A DNA stretch of 64,000 nucleotides from JAFAXD01 sp963816775 (GTDB taxonomy: Bacteria > Pseudomonadota > Alphaproteobacteria > Rhizobiales > Xanthobacteraceae), in NCBI GenBank assembly GCA_963816775.1, contig CAWFLX010000029.1, positions 1-64,000 on the forward strand. The letters are read 5' to 3'. The notes beneath the pieces were generated by a model. That model saw nothing but the letters and a program-made list of their open reading frames with translations, was not told the DNA's origin and ran no database searches. Positions within the stretch are counted from its first letter, which is position 1, and each line of letters opens with the position of its first letter. Positions 1 to 10,895 of the stretch are shown here, one piece after another. A program made the translations under genes and the position numbers.

Positions 1-1944
1 GATAATCGCGGCGCACTTGGGGGTGAAATTCAGCACCACCAGGCAACAAGCCGGTACGCGCGCCTTTCGCAGCCAGGCAAACACGCTCTGGTCGGTGTCG
101 TCGGCGATCAGCCAAAGAAAACCCTCGCTCTCCGCAATCCAGTTCATGCAGGGCAGGCAACGACTTCCTCTCGAGATGGTTGAGATCGCGGACGAGCGCC
201 TGGATGCCCGGCATGCTCGCGTTGTTCGAGAAGATGCCAATCCAGACTACGATCGTGCGACCACTCGTTCTCCTGGCCAAACTCGCACCCCATGAAAAGC
301 AGTTTCTTGCCGGGGTGACCGAACATGAACGTGTAATAGGCGCGCAGATTCGCGAAACGCTGCCAGCGGTCGCCCGGCATGCGGCCGAGGACCGAGCGCT
401 TGCCGTGCACGACTTCGTCGTGCGACAGCGGCAAGACAAAATTTTCCGAGAACGCGTAGTGCATCCCAAAGACGATGTCGCCGTGATGATGCTTGCGGTG
501 GACCGGGTCTTTTGAAATGTAATTGAGCGTGTCGTGCATCCAGCCCATGTTCCATTTGTAGCCAAACCCAAGTCCGCCGGCGTCGACCGGGCGCGAGACC
601 ATGGGCCACGCCGTCAACTTCTTCCGCGATGGTGGTGGCCGACGGATGCCTGCCGAACACTTCCGTATTGCAGCGACGAATGAACTCCATGGCCTCGAGA
701 TTTTCGCGCCCGCCATGCCGGTTGGGAATCCAGCCCCCCTCGGGACGGCTGTAGTCGAGGTACAACATCGAGGCGACCGCATCGACACGCAGACCGTCAA
801 CACCTAGCGTCGAGCCAGAACAGACCATTGGAGATCAGAAATTGACCACCACGCGGCGTCCGAAATTGTAGATCAAGGTGTTCCAGTCGAGGTGTCGTCC
901 CTGTTTCGGATCGACATGCTCATAGAGCGCGGTGCCGTCGAAAGTCGCGAGACCATGCAGATCGTCGGGAAAATGTCCGGCGACCCAGTCGAGAATAACC
1001 GGAAGGCCCGCGATGGCATGCATCCACCAGCGCCGCAAAATCGGCCGGTGAACCAAACCGACGGTCGGCGCATAGAGACTGATCGGCTGATAGCCCCATG
1101 AACCGTCGAAGGGGTGTTCCATGATTGGAATGAATTCGATATGGGTGAAACCGAGGTTCACCGCGTAGGCTGGCAACTCGTCGGCCAGTTCGCGATATGT
1201 CAGCCACCCTTGCCGTTCTTTTTCGCCGCCACGATCCGAGATGCACTTCATAGATCGAGATCGGAGCATTCGCGTCTGTTCGCGTGCGTCGGACGGTGGA
1301 GCGCTTGGAGCTTCCGCGGTTCGTCGCGATCAAGGCCGTGACCGGCCGCATTTCGGCCTCAAAGGCGTAAGGATCGGACTTCAGCGGCGGGAGCCGTTCG
1401 TCGGAATCTCGTATTTGTACTGTGGCCCTGCGTTCGTCCGGAATGAAAATTTCCAGTAACCACCACGCACCCGCATCGCATGCCGACGTCCGTCCCAGAA
1501 GTTGAAGTCGCCAACCACACTGACCCGTCGAGCGTTCGGCGCAAAAACGGCGAAGGCGACGCCCCCCACTCCCTCCAGCTACATCGGATGCGCGCCGAGC
1601 GTTCGTAGGATTTGCTAGTGAGTGCCCTCCCCCAGCAGATAAAGGTCGAACTCCGACAGCACAGGCGGAAAACGATAAGGGTCTTCGAATTCGACAAGCC
1701 GCCCTTCCAATCGCGCTACGCAGCGTGCCACGCTCGCTGACTTCACAACACCGCAGAACAGGCCCGCATCGTGAAGCTTTACGAGTTCGTTTGCTGGTGC
1801 TGCGGGCGTCAACCACAATGACTTTCTCCGCATCCGGCAGGAACGCGCGCACGACTTGCGTTCATTTTCACGATGCGGACCAAGAGACGAAACGGATCGG
1901 CGTGATATCCTCCGATGACGGCACGCCGGCGCCAGCGCCTTCAT
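1..1944 (-). pseudogene. glgB: Glycogen branching enzyme, broken by several frameshifts and cut by the window edge
   Basis: Reading three frames in turn on the minus strand reconstructs a GH13 1,4-alpha-glucan branching enzyme, which makes the alpha-1,6 branches of glycogen. The start (ATG at 1944) lies 11 bases after the stop of the maltokinase part. Recognisable pieces in order: HADPFR and LGPHREN near the N-terminus, the CBM48-like VFAPNARRVSVVGDFNFWDG (about 1510-1560), ISIYEVHLGSWRR, FIPIMEHPFDGSWGYQ, the nucleophile region DGLRVDAVASMLYLDYSR, the acid region TIAEEVDGV, and LPLSHDEVVHGKRS. At least four shifts of reading frame are needed. The out-of-frame stretches still match the family, so the indels are recent or are sequencing errors. 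The extreme C-terminus is beyond position 1. Identity is secure; functionality is not. Confidence 0.85.
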
Positions 1945-1955
1945 GGGTTTGCCCG

Positions 1956-3667
1956 TCACCGAATAATGCGCGGTATGCGCCGAGATCGGAACCAAACCCA
2001 GTCAGGCCGGTTCGACAGTTCGTATCCGATTTCGTAGATCGCTTTTTCCACGATAAAGAAACGCAGCAATTGAGCACCAGTTGCGTCGTCCCCCGGCCAC
2101 AACTGGCTTGAGCTACGCGTCTCCCGAACTCCCGCGAGAAATGCCTCGGTCGCCTGGGCGCGCCACTTGTCGAGAAAGCCCTCGAATTTTGAAAATTTCC
2201 TCGGGTGCCCTGGCAATGCGCACTAGCGCCGATGTGGCGGCATAGTCGAGAGAACGAATCATACGAGCGACATCCCGTGCTGCCGGCATTTTGGCGCGGC
2301 GCGCTTCGAGAGACCTGCTGGGCTCTCCTTCGAAATCAATAATGACGGCGTCATCCTTGACCATCAAAATCTGGCCAAGATGAAGGTCGCCGTGCTGTCG
2401 GATCTTGTAGACTTCAACATCCCTGGAAGAAGCGTTCGGATGCGATCGAGAGCTGCCTCACGCTGACTAGAAGGATGTCGATCACCACCTGTCTGCTTAT
2501 CGTCAAAGCGAGCGCGACTATGATCGAGGCGGGCGAATAACTCCGCAGCGCTTGTTGCCAAAGTTTCCGTCCAGCATATCAAATCGGCAGGCGTTACCGG
2601 CTCTGGCTTAAACTCCTCCATATCGCTGCGGCTTGCGAGCGCGCTATGCAATTCACCAACTCTTCGCCCAATTTGAATGTATCCTGTTGTTGAAGGCCGT
2701 ATGCCGCTCTTCCCGCCCTGTGGCATCTGTCGTCACCAGCCGCTCTTCATCCAGCGAACGGTCGAGATAACCATTGGTGAATTGCCAGGCGTCGCCTTGA
2801 TTGTCGACAAATTCATGCATGATCGCCAATGGCGACACCGTGTCGCCCTCGACAAGCTCAACGGTTCCCAGCAGCGCCGGCGTATTGGCATACTCGGCAA
2901 CATCGGTGAGGAACCGGCCCGAGCTCAAATTCCGGATCGAGCCCGTTGAAGTCCGCCGGTAGAACTTCAATACGAACGCGCCATCCACGAGGATCGTCGA
3001 ATTCGATTGCTCGGCGCGCAATGCATGCGGACAGCCTCAATTGCCGGAAGCGGCTTCGCAGCAAACCGCCGGGACGGACGAAACCGGATGCGGCGCGCTT
3101 CGGATCCACGTCGAGACCGGTATGGATATCGACCGGCAACGGTGGCCACAATAATTTCGATCGGCCACGGCCTCCACCAGCACGCCCTCGCGGTTTGAAC
3201 GCCGAACCGGCGCGATCAGGGGGCTGCCTTCGCTTCGGGAGCTGCGCGATCGTAGCGCGTCCATTCGACCGAAATGGGCAAGGCATATCGCGCCGTCTCT
3301 TCATCAGCCTGAACATTCAACGGCAGCGCAATGAGAGAATTGTCGTCATTCGTAAGGGGAATGACACTATAGACTGACGCGCTCAGTTGCTGGCTGTCCT
3401 TGTGGGCAAACCAGCGCCGCGACGCGAGGAACGGCGGGAGAACGTCGCGTCTGGAACATTGTCCGTGTCCGGCCTTCGGTCAAGGACTTCTGAGCCATCT
3501 GTGAATACCAACGTAATCCATTCGGGTACTTGCGCCACCTGATTTACATTGCTTTCTGAAGGCGATGACAATTCCAGCCAAAAGAACCCATAGGGCGCCA
3601 GCGTCAGCGCGTAAGGCCGCTCACTGATCTCGCCAAAATGTGAGCGCCCGACCATCTCCATAGGCTT
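1956..3667 (-). pseudogene. Maltokinase part of a TreS-maltokinase fusion, broken by multiple frameshifts
   Basis: This is the downstream half of a trehalose synthase/maltokinase fusion; the kinase makes maltose-1-phosphate from maltose and ATP for GlgE. Family-like segments are spread over several frames: the TreS C-terminal barrel end (PMEMVGRSHFGEI, YGFFWLEL), the start of the kinase (PEWITLVFTDG), NSTILVDGAFVLKFYRR, GRFLTDVAEYANTPALLG, QGDAWQFT, then IGRRVGELHSAL, VIIDFEGEPSRSL and the tail EKAIYEIGYELSNRPDWV. A short LDPEFELG block near 2925 sits in another frame between two in-frame blocks, so two compensating indels fall within about 30 bases. The kinase stop is at 1956-1958, directly before glgB. 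As written no intact kinase can be made. Confidence 0.8.
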
Positions 3668-5226
3668 GCCCGCCCACGCCCCGACAAGTCAAGCTCCACC
3701 GCTTGAGCGGAACGAGACAAGTTCGCAACGCACAGGATTGTTTCGCCTTCGTACTCTCGAACGTAGGAAAGCACTGAACGGTTCGGCAGCCGGATGAAGG
3801 ATAAAGATCCGCGCCCGAACACCTTACTGGTGCGCCGAACTGCGATCATGCGCTTGGTCCAGCTCAACAAGGACGAAATGTTTCGCGCCTGTGCTTCTAC
3901 GTTGATGGCTTGATAGCCGTAAACGGGGTCCATGATGGGCGGCAGGAACAACTTTGCGGGATCGCACCGCGAAAATCCGCCGTTACGATCCGGCGTCCAC
4001 TGCATCGGCGTACGTACGCCGTTACGATCGCCGAGATAAATATTGTCGCCCATTCCCAGCTCGTCGCCGTAATAGAGAACCGGCGTGCCGGGGAACGATA
4101 GCAACAAGCTGTTCATCAGTTCGATCTTGCGGCGATCGTTGTCCATCAATGGCGCCAGTCGCCGCCGGATGCCCAGGTTGATGCGCGCGCGCGGATCAGC
4201 CGCATAAGTCGACCACAGGTAATCGCGCTCCGCGTCCGTGACCATTTCGAGCGTCAGTTCATCGTGGTTGCGAAGGAACAGCGCCCACTGACAATTCGCC
4301 GGAATATCCGGCGTCTGACGCAAAATATCGGCGATCGGAAAACGGTCTTCCTGTGCAATCGCCATGTAGATGCGCGGCATCAGCGGAAAATGATAGGCCA
4401 TCTGACATTCGTCACCATTGCCGAAGTAGGCGGAAACGTCTTCGGGCCACTGATTGGCTTCGGCCAGCATAAGGGTTCCCGGCGCGTATTGCTGCAATTC
4501 GGCGCGCAGTCGCCTGATGACATCGTGTGTTTCCGGCAGGTTCTCGCTGGTGCTTCCCTCGCGCTCGCACAGATAGGGAATGGCATCGAGCCGAAAACCG
4601 TCGACGCCGGCATCGAGCCAGCGCCGCATCACTTGCACAATGGCGGAGAATACCTGTGGGTTCGCAAAATTCAGGTCCGGCTGATGCGAGAAGAACCGGT
4701 GCCAGTAGTAGGCCCCCGCGGCCTGATCCCACGCCCAGTTTGATTTCTCAGTATCGGTAAAGATGATCCGCGTGCCGGCGTATTTTTGGTCCGTGTCGCT
4801 CCACACGTACCAGTTTCGCGCATTCGATCCGGGTGAGCTGCGCCTCGCCCGCTTGAACCATGGGTGCTGATCGGACGTGTGATTGATAACCAGTTCGGTG
4901 ATGACCTTCAGCCCGCGCTTCTTCGCCTCAAACATGAAGCGGTTGAAGTCGGCCATCGTGCCAAAATCGGGATTGATCCGCCGGTAGTCGGCGATATCGT
5001 ATCCGTCATCGCGACCAGGGCTAGGATAAAAGGGCAGCAACCACAGCGCTGTCACACCAAGGTCCAGCAGATAATCAAGCTTTTGCGTCAGCCCCGCGAA
5101 GTCGCCAATACCGTCGTCGTTGCTGTCAGCGAACGCCTTGACATGCAACTGATATATGATTGCATCCTTGTACCAGTCTTCCGCGATGGCTTGAGGAGCG
5201 GCTGAGAATTCCGCAAAGACGTTCAT
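3604..5226 (-). CDS. treS: Trehalose synthase (maltose glucosylmutase) domain, C-terminal end frameshifted
   Basis: GH13 enzyme interconverting maltose and trehalose in the cytoplasm. The 540-residue frame holds the complete catalytic barrel: the opening DWYKDAIIYQLHVKAF, DGFRLDAIPYL with the nucleophile Asp near residue 214, LAEANQWPE with the acid Glu near 256, and FLRNHDELTLEM around 317-328. Its last residues (from about 3670 onward) are wrong for the family; the expected sequence resumes in another frame (PMEMVGRSHFGEI), so one indel near 3670 separates this domain from its own C-terminal barrel and the fused maltokinase. It lies 4 bases downstream of glgE and upstream of glgB, the usual glgE-treS-glgB order. 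Confidence 0.9.
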   Translation of the reverse strand: MNVFAEFSAAPQAIAEDWYKDAIIYQLHVKAFADSNDDGIGDFAGLTQKLDYLLDLGVTALWLLPFYPSPGRDDGYDIADYRRINPDFGTMADFNRFMFEAKKRGLKVITELVINHTSDQHPWFKRARRSSPGSNARNWYVWSDTDQKYAGTRIIFTDTEKSNWAWDQAAGAYYWHRFFSHQPDLNFANPQVFSAIVQVMRRWLDAGVDGFRLDAIPYLCEREGSTSENLPETHDVIRRLRAELQQYAPGTLMLAEANQWPEDVSAYFGNGDECQMAYHFPLMPRIYMAIAQEDRFPIADILRQTPDIPANCQWALFLRNHDELTLEMVTDAERDYLWSTYAADPRARINLGIRRRLAPLMDNDRRKIELMNSLLLSFPGTPVLYYGDELGMGDNIYLGDRNGVRTPMQWTPDRNGGFSRCDPAKLFLPPIMDPVYGYQAINVEAQARNISSLLSWTKRMIAVRRTSKVFGRGSLSFIRLPNRSVLSYVREYEGETILCVANLSRSAQAVELDLSGRGRASLWRWSGAHILARSVSGLTR

Positions 5227-5230
5227 GGCA

Positions 5231-7197
5231 TTATCCGATACATCTAAACAGCAACGCCGGATCGCGATCCGCGTCGATCGTGAGTTTCACGCCACCCCAT
5301 TCGAGCACCGTGCGCTCGCCCGTGATCAGATTTTCCAGCGCGATGATTGGCTTCTCGTCCCCCTCCGAACCTATCGTGAGATCGCCGAAGTGCAGCCAGA
5401 ATTCCCGCCGGCCAGGCGCGAGGGCAATCGCGGCGGCGACCGCATTGTCCTTCGCGACGGACTTTTTGACAAAGCCGATGACGTCCGCGCTATCCACCTG
5501 CAGCAAATGAAAATTTGCGGTTTGTAGCAGCGCCGAATTCGTGCGCCGGATATCGTTCAAGCGCGTGATGTACTCGTTGATATTGCCGGGACGGTTCCAA
5601 TTGCGCGGTTTGATCTCGTATTTTTCCGAATCGAGATATTCTTCCTTCCCCAGCAGCGGCGCGTGTTCCAGCAATTCATACCCGCTGTAAACGCCATAGC
5701 TCGATGACAGTGTCGCGGCGAGCGCAACACGCGACTTGAACATCCACGGTTCGCCGGCCTGCAAGTGAAACGGCAGGATGTCCGGCGTATTTACGAAAAA
5801 ATTAGGTTGGAAGTAATCGCGGATAGGATGGGAAGTGAGATCGGAAAGATATTCGCTGAATTCCGCTTTCGTCGTGCGCCAGGTGAAGTACGTGTAGGAC
5901 TGTGTGAAACCGAGCTTCGCCAACGCCTTCATTACCTTCGGCCGCGTGAACGCCTCGCTCAGAAAGACGATGTCGGGATCGACGCCCTGGACCTCGGCGA
6001 TCAACCATTCCCAAAAGGGAAACGCTTTGGTGTGGGGGTTATCGACCCGAAAAATTTGGACGCCCTGCTCCCGCCAGAACAGGACAATATCGCGCAACGC
6101 GGTCCACAGTTCTGCTCGCTGCTCGCAATAGAGATCAGGATTGACGATATCTTGATACTTCTTGGGCGGGTTCTCCGCGTATCGAATGCTTCCGTCGAGC
6201 TGCCACTGGAACCACTCTGGATGTTCCTTGATCCAGGGATGGTCGGGCGAGCATTGGACGGCAAAGTCGAGCGCCACTTCCATACCGTTCGCGGCACAGG
6301 CCTCTACCAGCCGCCGAAAATCCCGCAGCGTACCAAGCTGCGGATGGATGGCATCGTGACCTCCTGCCGCCGCGCCAATCGCGTATGGGCTGCCGGGGTC
6401 GTCCGGCGCCGCGGTGAGCGCGTTATTTTTTCCTTTCCGGTTCGTTGTGCCGATCGGATGGATTGGGGGCATGTAGAGAACATCAAACCCCATAGCTGCA
6501 ATCTCCGGTACTCGGCGAATGCAATCGTCGAATGTCCCATGCCCGGATTTGCCCTGGCTGCGCGGAAATAGCTCGTACCAGGCACCGGCGCGCGCTCGCT
6601 CCCGATCCACCACGAGGGAACCGGGGCACTGCGAGTGAGGTCCGATCGAGGTTGCGCGGCCGCCATTGCAGCCGCAAGGCTCTCGTCAAGCAGCGTCGCC
6701 TCAGCGGGATGGTCGTCGAAGGCTTGCGCCGATTTCCTGATGACCTCGGCGGCAGCATGGTTCGGCTCGACGTGGTTGAGCAGCTGGCGACCGGCCGCGA
6801 GCTCTGAAGCCACGGCGGCACCGCTCGTGCGCTTGAGGAGATAATCGCGCCGCCAGGTGCCGAACGTGTCCGTCCAGGCCTCGATGGCAAAGACGTATTG
6901 TCCAGCCGCGTCCGGCAGAAACGTCCCGTGCCAGCGGTCATTGTCCCGGAGGGTCATCGGGGAGGATTGCCATCCATCGACCTCCTGCCTGCGCCAGCGC
7001 AGCGACGCCGCCAGGACATCATGCCCGTCGCGCAAGATATCGGCCCAAACCTCAACCGGCTCGCCGGCAATGCGCTTTAGTCGAAAGCGTCCACAGTCCA
7101 CCGAAGGGTAGACATCCTCGATCAAAAAGCGCCCGGTAGTGGTCCCAGCCGCTAACGGAGCGCTCGATGTTGTTTTGGTCGCGCGCCGGACCTGCAT
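5231..7197 (-). pseudogene. glgE: Alpha-1,4-glucan:maltose-1-phosphate maltosyltransferase, single frameshift
   Basis: GlgE extends alpha-glucan chains with maltosyl units from maltose-1-phosphate. The N-terminal domain (start ATG at 7197; GRFLIEDVYPSVDCGRF, WRRDYLLKR) runs in one frame to about 6615. The rest then continues in a second frame from VDRERARAGAWYELFPRS through VLYMPPIHPIG, VALDFAVQCSPDHPWI, IFRVDNPHTKAFPFWEWL, FLSEAFTRPKVM and the C-terminal barrel. Restoring one C in a short C run at about 6613-6616 would give one open frame of roughly 655 residues, the normal length. Catalytic landmarks (FRVDNPHTK, LSEAFT) are intact. It is divergent from otsA across a 130-base gap. Either a real frameshift or a base-calling error. 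Confidence 0.88.
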
Positions 7198-7327
7198 AGC
7201 CTCAACCAAGGGGGGCTTGTGACTAAGCGAAAACCGCCTCCGAAAGATTTGGTTCCGACGATACCGCATTGCGGAACAATAGGCAGCGAGGTACGTTTAG
7301 GTAAGCCGCCTCTCAAGGCTCTTTACC

Positions 7328-8764
7328 GTGAACGTCGTCGTCGTATCCAACCGCATCGCCCGAGCCCGGTCCGATGATCCGATTGCAGGCGGACTAGCTG
7401 CGGCGTTGCTGCCGGCGGTGAGGGATTTTGGCGCGATCTGGGTTGGCTCGAGCGGCCGCCTCCGCAATGCCTCGCGCAATGACGCCTTCGTCCAAATCAG
7501 CGCCTTTGGTAACGGAGCGTTGGGCGCAATCGATTTGCCGCAGGATCACTACAGCGGCTACTACGACGGATTTGCGAACTCGGCATTGTGGCCGGCCTTT
7601 CATTCGCGCACCGATCTCATCCGCGCGTTGCCCGACCACTATCTATCCTACCGGGAGGTCAACGCGTACATGGCGAGCGCGCTGCTTCGCTTTTGTACAC
7701 CCGATGCACTTTTCTGGGTTCATGACTATCATTTGCTGCCGCTTGGACTTGAGTTGCGGGATTTGGGTGTGGAACGTCCGATCGGTTTCTTCCTGCACAC
7801 GCCGTGGCCGGAGCGGTCCTCCTTTGCGGCGATCCCGCACCACCGCGAGCTTGTGCGGGCAATGCTCGCCTACAACTTGATCGGGTTTCAGACCGATCAG
7901 GACCGCGAGAACTTCGTGGCATGCCTCAAGGAACATCCTTCGCTCGCCGTTGGAGATGAGTGTGTCGTTTCTGAACACGGCACGTGCCGGCTCGCCGTTT
8001 TTCCGATTGGCATCGACGTGCAAGCGTTCGTCGATTGGACCGCGAAGGCGGCCGTTTCACCCGAGGTGTCCCGCCTGCGTGAAAGCTTGCGGGGCACCAA
8101 GCTCGTGATCGGAGTCGATCGTGTCGACTACGCGAAGGGGTTGACCTACCGGGTCCGTGCTTTCGATCGCCTGTTAATGACGCAGCCAGCGTTTCAACGT
8201 CAGATTTGTTATCTGCAGATCGCAGTACCCTCGCGCACCGGTATCGCGACCTACAGCCAACTGCAGTCCGAACTTGCCACCCTGGTCGGCGAGGTCAACG
8301 GACGGCATGGCGATTTCGATTGGACGCCAATTCGCTACCTCAACAAGGGATTTTCACAAGCCACACTTGCTGGATTTTACCGTACCGCCAACGTGGGCCT
8401 GGTAACGCCCTTACACGATGGGATGAATCTCGTCGCGAAGGAGTATGTGGCGGCCCAAGATCCGTCCGATCCCGGCGTCTTGGTTCTGTCGGAATTTGCA
8501 GGCGCGGCAAAGCAACTCGACCATGCTCTATTGGTCAATCCTCACGACATTGACGACGTTGCGAAGAAATTGGCGGCCGCCTTTACCATGCCGGCAGAAG
8601 AACGTCGGGAGCGCTGGGAGCCGATGATGAAGCGGCTGCGTGGTTCATCTGTTCACCAATGGTTTTCGCAGTTCATCGAAACGCTCGCCGATACCAGGCT
8701 GGGAACGGTCGACGTGCCTTTGATTGAGGCACCGCGGTTCGCGGAACGCGCGCAAACTCACTAA
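7328..8764 (+). CDS. otsA: Alpha,alpha-trehalose-phosphate synthase (GT20)
   Basis: Makes trehalose-6-phosphate from UDP-glucose (or ADP-glucose) and glucose-6-phosphate. The 478-residue frame is intact and of normal length. It begins with a GTG codon (MNVVVVSNR, typical of the family) and shows the glycine loop AGGLAAAL near residue 22, WVHDYHLLPL, the phosphate-binding GVDRVDYAKGL near 260, and the donor-site HDGMNLVAKEYVAAQ near 365. No phosphatase gene (otsB) is visible in the window. It is followed 8 bases later by malQ, probably in one transcript. Paired with TreS it offers two routes into trehalose. Confidence 0.95.
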   Translation: MNVVVVSNRIARARSDDPIAGGLAAALLPAVRDFGAIWVGSSGRLRNASRNDAFVQISAFGNGALGAIDLPQDHYSGYYDGFANSALWPAFHSRTDLIRALPDHYLSYREVNAYMASALLRFCTPDALFWVHDYHLLPLGLELRDLGVERPIGFFLHTPWPERSSFAAIPHHRELVRAMLAYNLIGFQTDQDRENFVACLKEHPSLAVGDECVVSEHGTCRLAVFPIGIDVQAFVDWTAKAAVSPEVSRLRESLRGTKLVIGVDRVDYAKGLTYRVRAFDRLLMTQPAFQRQICYLQIAVPSRTGIATYSQLQSELATLVGEVNGRHGDFDWTPIRYLNKGFSQATLAGFYRTANVGLVTPLHDGMNLVAKEYVAAQDPSDPGVLVLSEFAGAAKQLDHALLVNPHDIDDVAKKLAAAFTMPAEERRERWEPMMKRLRGSSVHQWFSQFIETLADTRLGTVDVPLIEAPRFAERAQTH

Positions 8765-8772
8765 AACATACG

Positions 8773-10735
8773 ATGACCGGGCCGGCGGTTTCCTGGGCAG
8801 TCGAGAATAACTACGTTGACGGGCGCGGGGAACTTCAGACCGCTGATCCCGATACGATTGCTGCGATAACGGCGTGTCTCGCTCCCGAAGGCAACGGCAG
8901 GGAGCGGCGAGGCATTATCGCGCTTCGCCAAGGTGCCCCGTTCGACATTGCTTTGCCGCTGGAAGATTTCAAGGAATTTGACTGGCAGGTTAGCGACGAA
9001 CGCGGGTGCGTTGCGTCCGGGCACGGTCGTGAACTCCAAACTGCGCTTACCCGACCAAAACCTGGCGATCGGGAGCTATAGGCTGTCTCTCAACACGAAC
9101 AGCGGGACGCAGCGATCGTTCCCGGTCCTGGTAGCGCCGCCAATGGCCTACCAACCGGCATTCGGTGGCGGGCGTCGCCATGCTTGGCTGCTTGCCGTGC
9201 AGCTTTATGCGATCCGTTCGGACCACAATTGGGGACACGGCGATTTCACCGATTTGAGATTTCTGATTGAGGTCGCCGCCAAGGTTGGGGCGGCAGGTGT
9301 GGGATTGAATCCGCTGCATGCGCTGCCGTCCGGGCAAGCGAGCCCGTATTCGCCCAGTAGTCGACTGTTCCTCAATCCACTTTACATCGACCTCGACGCC
9401 ATACCTGAATTCCCGGGACTCGAAGCCTGCGGCCTTCACGACGAGGTTGCGGTTCTCCGCCGTGCCGAGCTGATCGACTATGACAAGATCACGGCGGTGA
9501 AGTCGAAGGCACTTGGCAGCGCCTACCGAGCCTTTCGCCAACATTCAGAAAGCCGCCGCCGCGACGATTTCGAATCGTTTCGGGCGGAGCGAGGCCCGAC
9601 GCTCACGCGCTTTGCCGCATTTGAAGTCCTCAAGCAACGTTTCGGCGCGGTTTGGTGGGAGTGGCCGTTGATCTGGCGCCAGCCCTCGGAGGCAGCGCTT
9701 TCCAGGTTGCGACAGACCGCTGACGACGAGATGACGTACCAGGAATACATCCAGTGGCTGGCCGATCGGCAATTGTCGGCGTGTCAAACCGCTGCCCGCG
9801 CGCTCAACTTGTCGGTCGGTCTCTATCTTGATCTGGCGGTTGGAGTCGAGGCGGCGGGCGCTGATGCGTGGAGTGCCCAAGATGCACTGACGCGCGGTCT
9901 TTCGATCGGTGCGCCACCCGATATGTTTAACCCCCGCGGACAGAACTGGGGCCTTGTATCGTTCCATCCACAAGCATCGGTCGATTCGAATTTTCTTTTT
10001 TTTCGCCAAACGCTGGTCGCAACCATGCGCCATGCGGGGGCCGTCAGGATCGACCACGCGCTGGGTCTCAATCGGCTTTATTTGATCCCAAATGGTCAGG
10101 CGGCCGAGCGGGGGGCCTACGTGCGCTTCCCGTTCGAGGCCATGTTGGCCGTGGTCTCACAGGAAAGCGTGCGCTCGCGTTGCCTCGTTATCGGCGAGGA
10201 TTTGGGCACGGTGCCTCCCGGCGTGTCCGAAACATTGCAAGCATGGGGAGTGTGGTCGTATCTGGTGGCAATGTTCGAACGTGACGCGGATGGCGGGTTC
10301 CGGGAGCCGCAACAATACGCTGAAAATGCCATTGTGACTTTCGGCACGCATGACTTGCCGACCCTTGCGGGGTGGATCAAGGGCCACGACCTCACTCTCA
10401 GGAACGCAATTGGCTTGGCTGCGGGTGAAAACGCGCGAGATCGAGGCACTGCGTATCAGAATTTGCTGAGGACCCTTGATCGCCACGATGTCGGCGCCAG
10501 CGAGGACGGCGCTTTCATAGCGGTTATGCGCTATCTCGCCCGCTCCCGCAGCCGACTTATGTCGGTTGCGCTTGAAGATGTAATCGGGCTCGAGCACCAA
10601 ACCAATATACCTGGTACGGTATCTGAACACCCGAACTGGCGTCGCCGCCTGCCGGTCAATTTGGAGGAATTTTGTGCATCAGGCGGCTTTGAGCCCATCG
10701 CGTCCGCCATGGCGATTGAAGGGCGCGCATCCTAA
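8773..10735 (+). pseudogene. malQ: 4-alpha-glucanotransferase, single frameshift near the N-terminus
   Basis: Amylomaltase (GH77), which disproportionates malto-oligosaccharides during glycogen turnover. The N-terminal segment starts at ATG 8773 (MTGPAVSWAVENNYVDGRG) and runs to about 9020. The remaining protein is in a different frame, from GTVVNSKLRLPDQNLAIGSY onward, with QLYAIRSDHNWGHGDFTDL, NPLHALPSGQASPYSPSSR, GLYLDLAVGVEA, VRIDHALGLNRLYLIP, VIGEDLGTVPPGV and FGTHDLPTLAGW. A single-base indel around 9015-9030 explains the break; a corrected protein would be about 650 residues. All catalytic motifs lie in the long downstream frame. otsA is 8 bases upstream and glgP follows after 160 bases. 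Confidence 0.85.
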
Positions 10736-10748
10736 AAGCGCGAAACCC

Positions 10749-10766
10749 AAGGGTTCAGAGACCCTT
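10749..10766 (+). terminator. Hairpin after malQ
   Basis: AAGGGT and ACCCTT pair around a six-base loop 14 bases after the malQ stop, followed by a pyrimidine-rich stretch (TCTTC) but no clean T run. It may be a weak terminator or an RNA stabiliser between malQ and glgP. Confidence 0.35.
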
Positions 10767-10895
10767 TCTTCAAGAGCAGCCGCAAATAAGAGCGGGGAAA
10801 AGGGATCGCCTCACTGACCGGGTCCCTAATCTAATCTCGGGTGACACTGCATAATTTACGTCTGATTCGAGTCGGCCGCGACTAAGAGGCATGAG

